Positions 25,263 to 34,957 of a DNA stretch of 64,000 nt are shown here, piece by piece. Every line of letters starts with the position of its first letter. Positions within the stretch are counted from its first letter, which is position 1. Source of the stretch: an uncultured Odoribacter sp. (GTDB lineage: Bacteria > Bacteroidota > Bacteroidia > Bacteroidales > Marinifilaceae); assembly GCA_900541415.1 (NCBI GenBank), contig UQJP01000006.1, positions 62,001-126,000 on the forward strand, written 5' to 3'. The notes under the pieces were generated by a model. It was not told the origin of the DNA. It did no database searches and saw nothing but the letters and a program-made list of their open reading frames with translations. A program made the translations under genes and the position numbers.

Positions 25263-27363
25263 ATAAGAGTTCTACTCTACCGTTATTTTTTTCAACTACT
25301 TCCTTAGCAATATTCTTCGGAACTTCAGCATAATGGTCGAATTCCATAGAAGAACTTGCACGTCCTGAAGACAAGGTACGCAATACGGTTACATAACCGA
25401 ACTGTTCTGAAAGCGGCACCTTAGCAGTGATAACACGTGCACCGATTCTGGTGTCCATACCTTCCACCTGTCCCCGACGACGGTTAAGGTCGGCGATAAT
25501 ATCTCCCATAAAATCTTCAGGAGTTACCACCTCAAGTTTCATGATCGGTTCGAGCAGCACCGGTTTAGCTTTCTGACAAGCCTCTTTGTAACCGATCTTA
25601 GCAGCCATTTCAAATGACAGGGCATCCGAGTCAACCGGGTGGAAAGAACCGTCTTTCAGGGTTACTTTCAGGTTTTCTACGGCATAACCAGCCAAAACAC
25701 CATTGCTCATGGCTTCCTTGAATCCTTTTTCTACGGAAGGAATAAATTCCTTAGGAATATTACCACCTTTCACTTCGTTAACGAATTCAAGACCTTCTTT
25801 ACCTTCAGCTCCCGGTGCTATCGTAAATACGATGTCAGCGAATTTACCACGACCACCGGACTGTTTCTTGAACACATGGCGATGATCCACCGGAATGGTG
25901 ATAGCCTCTTTATAAGCCACCTGAGGAGCACCCTGGTTACATTCAACCTTGAATTCACGTCTCAGACGGTCAAGGATAATATCCAGGTGAAGCTCACCCA
26001 TACCGCTGATTACGGTCTGTCCTGAATCTTCATCGGTCTTCACACGGAAAGTCGGGTCTTCTTCTGCCAATTTAGACAAAGCCATACCCAATTTATCCGT
26101 ATCTTTCTGAGTCAGAGGTTCAATGGCAATACCGATCACAGGTTCCGGGAAAGTCATACTTTCCAGTACGATCGGACGGTCTTCTGAACACAAGGTATCT
26201 CCGGTACGAATATCTTTAAAACCAACGCAAGCACAAATATCACCGGCCTCGATCACTTCTCTCGGCTGTTGTTTATTAGAGTGCATCTGGAACAAACGTG
26301 AAATACGTTCTTTCTTATCTGTACGCGGGTTGTATACATACGTACCTGCTTCGATCTTACCGGAATATACACGGGTGTAGCACAAACGTCCTACAAACGG
26401 GTCGGTAGCGATCTTAAATGCAAGAGCCGACAGCGGAGCTTCCGGATCAACTTCGAAAGTTAAATCTCCGCCTGTACGGGGATCAGTTCCTTTGCTGTTC
26501 GGAATATCTAACGGGTGAGGCAGATAAGCGATAACAGCGTCCAATAAGTTCTGTACCCCTTTGTTTTTAAATGAAGAACCACACATCACCGGGCAGAAAT
26601 CCATTGCGATCACGGCTTTACGGATCACAGCTTTCAATTCTTCCGCAGTAATAGAATCCGGATCTTCGAAGAAACGTTCCATCAAAGCTTCATCCTGTAC
26701 GGCTGCAGCTTCAACCAACTTTTCTCTCCATTCCTGAGCCTCAGCCATGAGGTTTTCCGGAATTTCCTGAATAGTAGCTTCCATTGATCCGTTTTCCCAA
26801 ACATAAGCTTTCATTTCCACCAGGTCGATCACTCCCTGATATGAATCTTCAGCTCCGATCGGAAGCACTAACGGAATCGGGTTAGCTCCTAATTTTTCTT
26901 TAATTTCCCGTACCGCTTTGAAAAAATCTGCACCTGAACGGTCCATCTTATTTACAAAAGCAATTCTCGGTACTCCGTATTTATTAGCCTGACGCCATAC
27001 GGTTTCCGACTGGGCTTCAACACCACCTACAGCGCAAAACAATGCCACAGCACCGTCCAATACACGCAAAGACCGTTCTACCTCAACAGTAAAGTCAACG
27101 TGTCCCGGAGTGTCAATAATATTAATTTTATATTCTTTGTCCTGATATTTCCAGAAACAGGTTGTTGCAGCAGAAGTAATGGTAATACCTCTTTCCTGCT
27201 CCTGCACCATCCAGTCCATAGTAGCGGAACCATCGTGAGTTTCGCCGATCTTATGGTTTACTCCGGTAAAATACAGGATACGTTCTGTCGTTGTCGTCTT
27301 ACCGGCATCGATGTGAGCCATGATACCGATATTTCTCGTAAAATGTAAATCTCTTTTAGCCAT
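25261..27363 (-). CDS. fusA: Elongation factor G
   Basis: 700 aa, full length. G domain with P-loop AHIDAGKTTTTERIL, switch region GITITSAATTCFW, DTPGHVDF and NKMD; then the beta-barrel domain II and domains III-V (VDHRHVFKKQSGGRGKFADI, LRTLSSGRASSSMEFDHYAE). It translocates tRNA and mRNA after peptide transfer. In the str block between rpsG and rpsJ. Confidence 0.98.
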   Translation of the reverse strand: MAKRDLHFTRNIGIMAHIDAGKTTTTERILYFTGVNHKIGETHDGSATMDWMVQEQERGITITSAATTCFWKYQDKEYKINIIDTPGHVDFTVEVERSLRVLDGAVALFCAVGGVEAQSETVWRQANKYGVPRIAFVNKMDRSGADFFKAVREIKEKLGANPIPLVLPIGAEDSYQGVIDLVEMKAYVWENGSMEATIQEIPENLMAEAQEWREKLVEAAAVQDEALMERFFEDPDSITAEELKAVIRKAVIAMDFCPVMCGSSFKNKGVQNLLDAVIAYLPHPLDIPNSKGTDPRTGGDLTFEVDPEAPLSALAFKIATDPFVGRLCYTRVYSGKIEAGTYVYNPRTDKKERISRLFQMHSNKQQPREVIEAGDICACVGFKDIRTGDTLCSEDRPIVLESMTFPEPVIGIAIEPLTQKDTDKLGMALSKLAEEDPTFRVKTDEDSGQTVISGMGELHLDIILDRLRREFKVECNQGAPQVAYKEAITIPVDHRHVFKKQSGGRGKFADIVFTIAPGAEGKEGLEFVNEVKGGNIPKEFIPSVEKGFKEAMSNGVLAGYAVENLKVTLKDGSFHPVDSDALSFEMAAKIGYKEACQKAKPVLLEPIMKLEVVTPEDFMGDIIADLNRRRGQVEGMDTRIGARVITAKVPLSEQFGYVTVLRTLSSGRASSSMEFDHYAEVPKNIAKEVVEKNNGRVELL

Positions 27364-27382
27364 CTGTTTTTTTACTCCTTAA

Positions 27383-27862
27383 TTAAAATCTGAAATGTGC
27401 AAATGCCCGGTTGGCTTCAGCCATACGGTGAGTATCTTCTTTCTTCTTGAAAGCAGCACCCTCTTCTTTGTAGGCAGCCATGATTTCAGCAGCTAGTTTT
27501 TCAGCCATATTTCTACCGCTTCTCTTACGGGAGTAAAGGATCATGTTTTTCACAGAGATAGCTCTCTTTCTTGCCGGATTGATTTCGGTAGGCACCTGAA
27601 AAGTTGCTCCACCAACGCGGCGGCTTTTCACTTCCACCTGAGGAGTGATATTCTCTAAAGCTTGTTTCCAGATTTCCAAAGCGGGTTTTTCTTCTTTTTT
27701 ACCCATTTTATCGTCTACGATGTCTAATGCATCATAAAAAATTGTAAACGCGATCGTTTTTTTACCGTCAACCATCAGGTCGTTCACAAATCTGGTCACC
27801 AATACATCATTAAATTTCGGATCCGGTAACAGGATTCTTTTCTTTGGTTTTGACTTTCTCAT
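27383..27862 (-). CDS. rpsG: Small ribosomal subunit protein uS7
   Basis: 159 aa. MRKSKPKKRILLPDPKFNDV start, RRVGGATFQVPTEINPARKR signature, and C-terminal EDTHRMAEANRAFAHFRF. Organises the 3' domain of 16S rRNA. Confidence 0.98.
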   Translation of the reverse strand: MRKSKPKKRILLPDPKFNDVLVTRFVNDLMVDGKKTIAFTIFYDALDIVDDKMGKKEEKPALEIWKQALENITPQVEVKSRRVGGATFQVPTEINPARKRAISVKNMILYSRKRSGRNMAEKLAAEIMAAYKEEGAAFKKKEDTHRMAEANRAFAHFRF

Positions 27863-27975
27863 TTCTTTTCGTTTACGAATTTGTTCGTCAAGCTGCCCTC
27901 TTGGTCTTCAACGGTTTCACAACCATTTACTCAACTCTGTTCGGGAACGCCTCATAAACAATTCCTGTTAATTAC

Positions 27976-28389
27976 TTACTTTTTCTTTCCTTTTGCAGGT
28001 GCTGCAGCAGCTTGACCTGGTTTCGGTTTTTTAGTTCCGTATTTAGAACGGCTCTGGTTACGTCCGGCAACTCCGGCAGCATCCAATGTTCCACGAACAA
28101 GGTGATAACGTACACCCGGAAGGTCTTTCACACGACCGCCGCGGATCAACACAATCGAGTGTTCCTGCAAGTTGTGGCCTTCTCCCGGAATATAAGCATT
28201 CACTTCTTTTCCGTTAGTCAATCTAACACGGGCAACCTTTCTCATAGCTGAGTTCGGTTTCTTCGGAGTTGTCGTGTAAACACGTACACAAACTCCTCTT
28301 CTCTGCGGACAAGAATCCAAAGCAGGAGCTTTACTCTTGTCTTCAATTTTTACTCTTCCTTTTCTTACTAACTGTTGAATAGTAGGCAT
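27976..28389 (-). CDS. rpsL: Small ribosomal subunit protein uS12
   Basis: 137 aa from MPTIQQLVRKGRVKIEDKSK. The decoding-centre loops TTTPKKPNSAMRK (Lys43/Lys44) and GGRVKDLPGVRYHLVRGTLD are wild type at the positions where streptomycin-resistance changes usually occur. The C-terminus has a short extra tail (PGQAAAAPAKGKKK). The frame stays open 45 codons upstream, through the promoter at 28434-28465, and is not coding there. First gene of the 18.6-kb ribosomal run. Confidence 0.97.
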   Translation of the reverse strand: MPTIQQLVRKGRVKIEDKSKAPALDSCPQRRGVCVRVYTTTPKKPNSAMRKVARVRLTNGKEVNAYIPGEGHNLQEHSIVLIRGGRVKDLPGVRYHLVRGTLDAAGVAGRNQSRSKYGTKKPKPGQAAAAPAKGKKK

Positions 28390-28937
28390 TTCAAGTACTT
28401 TTAAATTAATATACTTTTCTCCAAAATGGAGTGCAAATGTACTCACCTTTTTATTAACAACCAAACATTTAGAGTCTTTTTTGTAAAAAAGGAATAAGAT
28501 TTTCAGAAAGTTACCCGCCTTCATCGTCTTTTGCCCCGATTTATGCCGATTTTACCCCGCCAGCCGAATAAACGACTGACTGTGATAACATAAAAACAAT
28601 TCACAAAAAATTATCCCGACACCTTCCGGAAGATCGTCACAACCTACTTTATATTTCCCCGATTCCGTTTTTTAAACTAAACATTTTCCTTCCTTAATTT
28701 TAGATTCCGTCTTTTTTACTCCATCCTTTTCTCAAAACGAAAGCATGCCCGATTCTCCCGCCTCTTCCCAATCGCCCGTTCCTCCGGCATAACTTCCAGT
28801 AAACACACCCAACACTCCGCCTGCCGTGATTTTTGTAATTTCTTTAAATGGTTTTATGCAATTTTGTCAGTTAAATCTGCTAATTTTGCAGAAATCACAT
28901 ATTCATTTCGATTATATCCTGGCAACAATAGGAAATT
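28390..28937. other. 548-bp divergent intergenic region (rpsL / sigma-54 activator)
   Basis: No gene is supported. It holds the minus-strand str promoter (28434-28465) and a TAATTTTG at 28881-28888 that may be the -7 element of the plus-strand regulator gene, although no matching TTG lies 19-20 bases before it. Confidence 0.6.
28434..28465 (-). promoter_or_regulatory. Promoter of the rpsL (str) end of the ribosomal operon
   Basis: On the minus strand TTTG (28465-28462), 20 bases, then TACATTTG (28441-28434), a full match to the Bacteroidetes -33/-7 pattern. The rpsL ATG is 45 bases beyond the -7 element. Confidence 0.7.
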
Positions 28938-30170
28938 ATGGAAGATTTACAGGCTATTAAGCAACGATTTGAGATCATTGGCAATAACTACGGGCTGAAC
29001 AGGGCCATCGATATTGCCACCCAGGTCGCTCCCACCGACCTGTCCGTGTTAATCACCGGAGAAAGTGGGGTCGGAAAAGAAATATTCCCCCGCATTATCC
29101 ACAGTTATAGCAGCCGCAAACATGCACAATATATTGCAGTCAACTGCGGAGCCATCCCCGAAGGCACCATCGACTCCGAGCTTTTCGGGCATGAAAAGGG
29201 AGCATTTACAGGGGCATTATCCGACCGTAAAGGATATTTCGAAGTCACGGACGGGGGAACAATCTTTCTGGACGAAGTGGGCGAACTGCCTCTACCCACC
29301 CAAGCAAGACTGCTAAGAGTTTTAGAAACAGGGGAATTCATCCGTGTAGGTTCTTCCAAAGTACAAAAAACCAACGTCCGGATCATTGCTGCAACCAACC
29401 TGGATATTCCCCAAGCTGTGAAAAACGGAAAATTCCGGGAAGATTTATATTATCGCCTCAACACCATTCCTATTTCCATTCCTCCTCTACGGGAACGTAA
29501 AGAAGATATTCCCTTATTGTTCCGGAAATTTGCCGCCGATTTTGCCGAAAAATACCGGATGCCGGCTATTCGGCTGACCGAAGAGGCCGTAGAAATTTTA
29601 CAATCGTTCCGCTGGCCGGGAAATATACGGCAACTGAAAAACATTACGGAACAAATCTCGATTATCGAACAGGAGCGCATCGTGGACGGAGCCACTTTAA
29701 GAAAATACATCCCCCAGAACGATCCTATGCTCCCCACCCTGAGCCCGTCCCACGAATCGGACGGCAGTTTCGCTTCGGAAAGGGAAATCCTCTATAAAAT
29801 CCTTTTCGACATGAAAAAGGATATGAACGACCTGAAAAGGCTGGTGTATGACCTGATGCAAAACAATCCGGAAGTGGCGCATCACGCAGAGCCCACCACA
29901 TCCCTGGTGCTAAGGAATCTCTATGAAAATAATCACGATTTCACACCTCCTGCTCCTTCCCCCAGTGTGAGCTATCACACAAAAGACGAAAACATACAGG
30001 ATACCGAAGCCGTTATCGAAGAATCGTTTTCTATCGAGGAGAAAGAAAAAGAGCTGATCATCAAAGCCCTGGAAAAAAATCACGGGAAACGTAAACTGGC
30101 GGCTCTTGACCTGGGCATATCTGAACGGACACTCTACCGGAAGCTAAAAGAATACAATATTGAGAATTAA
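28938..30170 (+). CDS. Sigma-54-interacting transcriptional regulator without receiver domain
   Basis: 410 aa. An AAA+ enhancer-binding ATPase starts almost at the N-terminus: Walker A GESGVGKE (41-48), the sigma-54 contact loop GAFTGA (88-93), Walker B GTIFLDEVGE (107-116). A Fis-type helix-turn-helix (KNHGKRKLAALDLGISERTL) closes the protein. No receiver or GAF domain precedes the ATPase, so activity is probably controlled by partner proteins or by expression. A stretch around residues 285-315 is predicted to be helical. It lies 72 bases upstream of lptE and is conserved in this position in many Bacteroidetes. Its targets are not evident from the window. Confidence 0.9.
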   Translation: MEDLQAIKQRFEIIGNNYGLNRAIDIATQVAPTDLSVLITGESGVGKEIFPRIIHSYSSRKHAQYIAVNCGAIPEGTIDSELFGHEKGAFTGALSDRKGYFEVTDGGTIFLDEVGELPLPTQARLLRVLETGEFIRVGSSKVQKTNVRIIAATNLDIPQAVKNGKFREDLYYRLNTIPISIPPLRERKEDIPLLFRKFAADFAEKYRMPAIRLTEEAVEILQSFRWPGNIRQLKNITEQISIIEQERIVDGATLRKYIPQNDPMLPTLSPSHESDGSFASEREILYKILFDMKKDMNDLKRLVYDLMQNNPEVAHHAEPTTSLVLRNLYENNHDFTPPAPSPSVSYHTKDENIQDTEAVIEESFSIEEKEKELIIKALEKNHGKRKLAALDLGISERTLYRKLKEYNIEN

Positions 30171-30242
30171 AATTTACAGAAAAGCCATTTTTTACCTTCT
30201 ACTTTAATTACTATATTTGCTGATTCAAAATCAAAAAAATAA

Positions 30243-30755
30243 ATGAATAAAATAAAAGCCGTCATTTTTGTCCTGATTGGAATTTTTCTCTGCAATTCCT
30301 GCACCATAAAATATTCCATGACAGGAGGATCATTGTCTCCGGGCGTCAAAACATATTCTGTCGATTATTTCCCGAACAAGGCCCTGCTGGTGGTGCCTTA
30401 TTTAAGTTCCTTGTTCACCGAAAAGCTGACCACCTATATGCGCCAAAAAACAGGACTTACGCAATTGACGGACAACAACGGGGACATTCGTTTTGAAGGA
30501 CAAATCGTAGGATACACTCAAAAACCTATCGATATACAGAAAAACGAAGAAGCAGCACAAAACCGCCTGACAATCGAAATTCGTGTAAAATACACCGATA
30601 CGAAGGACGACACAAAAGACTTCGATTCCCGCTTTTCTCAATACGAAGACTATGGAATAGACCAGAATTTCGATTCCATTGAAGAAGAATTGATCAATAC
30701 TATTTTGGATAAAATCATCGACGACATATATAATAAAGCGTTAGTAAACTGGTAA
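30243..30755 (+). CDS. lptE: LptE-family outer-membrane lipoprotein (LPS assembly)
   Basis: 170 aa. Signal peptide with a lipobox-like LCNSC (Cys20), then the LptE fold: SMTGGSLSPGVKTYSVDYFP and LFTEKLTTYMRQKTGLTQLT. It is followed by the NGDIRFEGQIVGYTQKPIDI strand and a C-terminal helix (EEELINTILDKIIDDIYNKA). LptE sits in the LptD barrel and helps place LPS on the cell surface. It is followed by a TPR protein and secG, a cluster common in Bacteroidetes. Confidence 0.85.
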   Translation: MNKIKAVIFVLIGIFLCNSCTIKYSMTGGSLSPGVKTYSVDYFPNKALLVVPYLSSLFTEKLTTYMRQKTGLTQLTDNNGDIRFEGQIVGYTQKPIDIQKNEEAAQNRLTIEIRVKYTDTKDDTKDFDSRFSQYEDYGIDQNFDSIEEELINTILDKIIDDIYNKALVNW

Positions 30756-30797
30756 AAACAGTTCTACCCCGATAAGAGAAAAACGGAACCTGTTCCT

Positions 30798-31967
30798 ATG
30801 AAAGCAGAAAAAATAATAGAATTAATAGCCCACCCGGAAAAAATAACGAGTGACGATTTACGGGAGTTAGACACCCTCGTCAACCGTTACCCCTATTTCC
30901 AAACGGCAAGGATTCTTTATTTAAAAGCTTTGTACACCCTGTCCGGGGCAAGGTTCCGCAACGAGCTAAAACAGGGAAGCATACATATTAGCGATCACAA
31001 ACAGTTTTACCGTTACCTCAACAATCAGATCGAATTCGATTACCTGTCGGACACCGGGAAAAACAAAAACAACTCCCTCGAACATATTGTGGAAGAACGT
31101 ATCCGTGAAATTCAGGGACACACCACAGTCAGTTCGTTCGGCATTCCGGCCTATAAGGAGGGGAATGGCATAACCGGGCAGGAAGAGCAACCGGATGAAA
31201 TAATCGGCTTTAACCTGCCGGATACAGAAACTCCAGTTCCCCCCGCTGCAAATCAAAGGAAAAACAAACCTTACAGCCCCCCTGTAACCGACACTCCGGT
31301 CATTTCCAACCCCATCGTGATCGACAACATTCCGGGAGTAGTAAACGACTATGCCAGCGATGAGCCCGCCTCACAGCCAGCAGCGGAATTTGAAATCGTA
31401 GAACGGCATTCCAACTACCAATATGTGATCGAGCCTGTCCGCGTTCCCCAACCGGAAAAGCAAACTGACATCCCGGTACGGAAAGACATCCCGGCAACCG
31501 ATGATCCGGCAGCAGTGGCGTTCGACCTGATTATCGACGAAGACGACACACCGGAAATTCCGGTTTCCCCCAAAACGCCGTCATCGTTCGATACACCGGA
31601 AATCCACAGCGGAACCTATCAGCTCAAGGACAAAGCAACAATTCCGTCCGAGCCTGTTTCCGCACAAAACACCGGACGTTCAAAAAAACGAAACAACAAA
31701 GCAGAACTGATCGACCGATTCATCCAATCGGAGCCGGCAATGCCTAAAATCACAGCAATTCCGGCAGGCGACATAAAAGATTTATCACAGGAAACCAAAT
31801 TAGATAAAGAAGAACTTTTCAGCGAAACTTTGGCTAAAATATATGTCAAACAACAGCTATATGAAAAAGCGATAGCAACTTATATAAAATTAAGTTTGAA
31901 ATATCCAGAAAAAAGTGTTTACTTTGCAAACCGAATTGAAAAAATAAAAGAGAACATTAATAATTAA
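30798..31967 (+). CDS. Conserved Bacteroidetes protein with C-terminal TPR-like helices
   Basis: 389 aa. The N-terminal ~90 residues are a conserved helical domain (LDTLVNRYPYFQTARILYLK). A long low-complexity Pro/Thr/Ile-rich middle (about 120-300) is probably disordered. The C-terminus has a TPR-like pair (LFSETLAKIYVKQQLYEKAI, YIKLSLKYPEKSVYFANRIE). No signal peptide is seen. The position between lptE and secG is typical, but no biochemical function is known to me. Confidence 0.8.
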   Translation: MKAEKIIELIAHPEKITSDDLRELDTLVNRYPYFQTARILYLKALYTLSGARFRNELKQGSIHISDHKQFYRYLNNQIEFDYLSDTGKNKNNSLEHIVEERIREIQGHTTVSSFGIPAYKEGNGITGQEEQPDEIIGFNLPDTETPVPPAANQRKNKPYSPPVTDTPVISNPIVIDNIPGVVNDYASDEPASQPAAEFEIVERHSNYQYVIEPVRVPQPEKQTDIPVRKDIPATDDPAAVAFDLIIDEDDTPEIPVSPKTPSSFDTPEIHSGTYQLKDKATIPSEPVSAQNTGRSKKRNNKAELIDRFIQSEPAMPKITAIPAGDIKDLSQETKLDKEELFSETLAKIYVKQQLYEKAIATYIKLSLKYPEKSVYFANRIEKIKENINN

Positions 31968-31976
31968 AGTATAATC

Positions 31977-32360
31977 ATGTATACAGCAGTTTCGATTTTA
32001 ATATTCATTATTTGTATCTTATTGATATTAATCGTATTGGTTCAGAACTCAAAAGGTGGCGGTTTAGCTTCATCATTCTCATCGTCTAACCAGATCATGG
32101 GTGTAAGAAAAACAACCGACTTTTTGGAAAAAGCTACTTGGACACTGGCAGGAAGTATGATGGTGCTATGCGTTTTGGCCGCTTTATTTATTCCGCGTGG
32201 AGAAATAGCCGGAAGACAATCGGCCATTCAAAACCAAATTCAAACTGCTCCCACAGAACAGGCCATTCCTTCATTCCCGACAACAGCTCCGGCTGTGAAC
32301 GATGTTCCTGCGGCAACTGAAACACCAGCAGAATCAGCTTCTGAAACGCCTGCTCAATAA
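31977..32360 (+). CDS. secG: Preprotein translocase subunit SecG
   Basis: 127 aa. Two membrane helices (VSILIFIICILLILIVLVQN and WTLAGSMMVLCVLAALFIP) flank the conserved cytoplasmic loop NSKGGGLASSF...FLEKATW. A Pro/Ala/Thr-rich tail of ~50 residues is typical of Bacteroidetes SecG. It works with SecY (14117-15457). Starts 9 bases after the TPR gene and ends in a strong terminator. Confidence 0.93.
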   Translation: MYTAVSILIFIICILLILIVLVQNSKGGGLASSFSSSNQIMGVRKTTDFLEKATWTLAGSMMVLCVLAALFIPRGEIAGRQSAIQNQIQTAPTEQAIPSFPTTAPAVNDVPAATETPAESASETPAQ

Positions 32361-32384
32361 AGAAAGATCATATTTCTACATATT

Positions 32385-32421
32385 AAAATGTCAGTATGTC
32401 AGTCATACTGACATTTTTTTT
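32385..32421 (+). terminator. Rho-independent terminator after secG
   Basis: AAAATGTCAGTATG (32385-32398) pairs perfectly with CATACTGACATTTT (32404-32417) around TCAGT, followed by T residues. Confidence 0.9.
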
Positions 32422-32646
32422 GCTTTACTGCCACACCCCCTTTTAGAGGAATAATGTTATATTTTGTATAATTCCGAACTAATTTTCAATCACTTACGTT
32501 TTCACTATTCCCAATAGGACGTAAAATTCCGATTTTGGCACAAAAAATGATAACCTCATAGAGGTTGTAACTCAATAAACCGACCCGGTAATTACAACAA
32601 GGCAAAGAAATTTAAAATACATTATAAACTTTAAAACTTTTAAATC

Positions 32647-32916
32647 ATGACACTGAAAACCGTACTTAACAAAGTGATTGTTGAGCCTGTTGAAGCAGAA
32701 GAAAAAACTGCAAGTGGAATCATCATTCCCGATTCTGCCAAAGAAAAACCACAAAAAGGTATTGTTATTGCCACAGGTAAAGGAAAATCCGATGAACCGA
32801 TGGAAGTAAAGGCCGGAGATACAGTTTTATTTGGTAAATATTCCGGTACGGAAATTCACATCGATGATAAAAAGTATTTGGTCATGAACCAAAATGACAT
32901 TCTGGTTATCCTATAA
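32647..32916 (+). CDS. groES: Co-chaperonin GroES
   Basis: 89 aa. KTVLNKVIVEPVEAEEKTAS with the mobile loop TASGIIIPDSAKEKPQKG, and FGKYSGTEIHIDDKKYLVMN. It caps the GroEL chamber. Upstream, AACCT-CATAG-AGGTT at about 32552-32566 is a small hairpin, but no CIRCE element (TTAGCACTC inverted repeat) is present. Confidence 0.97.
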   Translation: MTLKTVLNKVIVEPVEAEEKTASGIIIPDSAKEKPQKGIVIATGKGKSDEPMEVKAGDTVLFGKYSGTEIHIDDKKYLVMNQNDILVIL

Positions 32917-32987
32917 TAAATAGGTACAAGCAGTAAAAGAAACCTGAGAATATTCTCACATAAGAAACAAATTAAAAGAAATAAATC

Positions 32988-34622
32988 ATGGCAAAAGAAA
33001 TAAAATTCAATATCGAAGCTCGCGACCTGCTTAAAAAAGGCGTAGACGAACTGGCTGATGCAGTAAAAGTAACACTCGGACCGAAAGGCCGCAACGTAGT
33101 GATCGAAAAGAAATTCGGCGCTCCCCACATCACCAAAGACGGTGTTTCCGTTGCTAAAGAAATCGAACTTTCCGATCCATACGCAAACATCGGTGCACAA
33201 ATGGTGAAAGAAGTGGCTTCAAAAACCGGAGACGATGCCGGAGACGGAACCACCACGGCTACCATTCTGGCACAGTCTATCATTAGCGTAGGCCTGAAAA
33301 ACGTGACCGCCGGAGCTAACCCGATGGAACTGAAAAGAGGTATCGACAAAGCTGTTGCAGAAGTTGTAAAAAGCCTTGAAGCACAAAAAGAAGAAGTAGG
33401 CGATAACTACGACAAGATTCGCCAGGTGGGACGTATCTCTGCCAACGGCGACGAAACGATCGGTAACCTGATTGCCGAAGCGATGGAAAAAGTGAAAAAA
33501 GAAGGGGTGATCACCGTGGAAGAAGCAAAAGGCACCGAAACCGAAGTGAAAATTGTTGAAGGTATGCAGTTCGACCGGGGTTATATCTCTCCCTACTTCG
33601 TAACCGACACAGAAAAAATGCAGGTTGAATTTGAAAATCCTTACATCCTGCTCTACGATAAAAAGGTTAGCACCATGAAAGAACTGCTGCCGATCCTCGA
33701 ACCGGTAGCTCAGGCAGGACGAGCCCTGTTGATCGTAGCAGAAGACGTGGAAAGCGAAGCGCTGGCAACCTTAGTGGTAAACCGCTTGAGAGGCTCATTG
33801 AAGATTGCAGCCGTAAAAGCTCCGGGATTCGGTGACCGCCGGAAAGAAATGTTGGAAGACCTGGCCGTTTTAACCGGAGGTGTTGTGATCTCTGAGGAAA
33901 AAGGATTAAAACTCGAAGGCGCCACAATCGATATGCTGGGACGTGCTGAAAAGGTAACCGTAGACAAAGAAAACACCACCATCGTTAACGGTGCCGGCGA
34001 AAAACAAGCCATTGCAGAACGGGTTAACCAGATTAAAAAATTAATCGAAAACTCAACCTCTGATTACGACAAAGAAAAACTGCAGGAACGTCTGGCTAAA
34101 TTAGCAGGTGGAGTTGCTGTTCTCTATGTCGGTGCCGCTTCTGAAATCGAAATGAAAGAAAAGAAAGACCGCGTAGACGATGCCTTGAGCGCAACCCGGG
34201 CAGCAATTGAAGAAGGTATTGTTGCCGGAGGTGGCGTGGCTTACATCCGCGCACAGGCAGCCCTCGACAACCTGAAGGGTGAAACCGACGACGAAACCAC
34301 AGGTATCGAAATCGTAAAACGTGCCATCGAAGAGCCTCTGCGCCAAATTGCTTTCAACGCGGGAGTAGAAGGCGCAGTAGTTGTAAACAACGTGCGTGAA
34401 GGCAAAGGTGATTTCGGTTACAATGCCCGTCTGAACATTTACGAAGACCTGAAAAAAGCCGGAGTGATCGACCCGAAGAAGGTTACCCGTGTCGCTCTTG
34501 AAAACGCCGCTTCAATTGCAGGAATGTTCCTGACCACCGAATGTGTGCTCGTGGAAGAGAAAAAAGACGACGCACCTGCCATGCCAGCCGGAATGGGTGG
34601 TGGAATGCCGGGAATGATGTAA
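32988..34622 (+). CDS. groEL: Chaperonin GroEL
   Basis: 544 aa. ATPase motif AGDGTTTATILAQSII, the apical domain, and the C-terminal Gly/Met tail (MGGGMPGMM). Folds newly made proteins in a double ring with GroES. Starts 71 bases after groES and ends in a strong terminator. Confidence 0.98.
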   Translation: MAKEIKFNIEARDLLKKGVDELADAVKVTLGPKGRNVVIEKKFGAPHITKDGVSVAKEIELSDPYANIGAQMVKEVASKTGDDAGDGTTTATILAQSIISVGLKNVTAGANPMELKRGIDKAVAEVVKSLEAQKEEVGDNYDKIRQVGRISANGDETIGNLIAEAMEKVKKEGVITVEEAKGTETEVKIVEGMQFDRGYISPYFVTDTEKMQVEFENPYILLYDKKVSTMKELLPILEPVAQAGRALLIVAEDVESEALATLVVNRLRGSLKIAAVKAPGFGDRRKEMLEDLAVLTGGVVISEEKGLKLEGATIDMLGRAEKVTVDKENTTIVNGAGEKQAIAERVNQIKKLIENSTSDYDKEKLQERLAKLAGGVAVLYVGAASEIEMKEKKDRVDDALSATRAAIEEGIVAGGGVAYIRAQAALDNLKGETDDETTGIEIVKRAIEEPLRQIAFNAGVEGAVVVNNVREGKGDFGYNARLNIYEDLKKAGVIDPKKVTRVALENAASIAGMFLTTECVLVEEKKDDAPAMPAGMGGGMPGMM

Positions 34623-34640
34623 TAATAAACACAATACGAC

Positions 34641-34673
34641 AAAAAGCTCCAGAAAATTTCTGGAGCTTTTTTT
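34641..34673 (+). terminator. Rho-independent terminator of groESL
   Basis: AAAAAGCTCCAGAAA pairs with TTTCTGGAGCTTTTT (GC core GCTCCAG), followed by further T residues. Confidence 0.9.
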
Positions 34674-34957
34674 ATGATACCAACTATCCCCTTGGGGAAA
34701 CAGCGTCACATCCGCAAAGCCATGCGCCGGAAGCAACCAACCGTCCGTATGGGAAATATGCCTATAGGAAATATGTAAAAGAATATCCCGTAATTATTCC
34801 AGCGGCGAACTGCTACCCTAAAGAAATCCCCCACAAATCCACCCCATGATTTGAACAAATTAAATTCAACAGGAATACAACTGAAAGAAAACATTTTTCT
34901 TTCTTCAGAGTACAACCTATTATTTTTATCTTTGGGCAAACTTAAACACTACGATAT
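34674..34957. promoter_or_regulatory. Intergenic region with candidate beta-lactamase promoter
   Basis: With the terminator, the gap between groEL and bla is 335 bases and holds no credible gene. TATCTTTG at 34927-34934 matches the -7 consensus and lies 23 bases before the ATG; the -33 element is weak (TTC). Confidence 0.45.

Noticed and set aside
28390..28524. 45-residue N-terminal extension of S12
   Set aside because: It contains the promoter of the operon and does not resemble any S12.
32422..32646. CIRCE/HrcA operator upstream of groES
   Set aside because: The TTAGCACTC-N9-GAGTGCTAA palindrome is absent; only a 5-bp hairpin is present.
34541..34849. 102-codon plus-strand ORF overlapping the end of groEL
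   Set aside because: Out of frame with groEL, crosses its terminator and lacks coding character.
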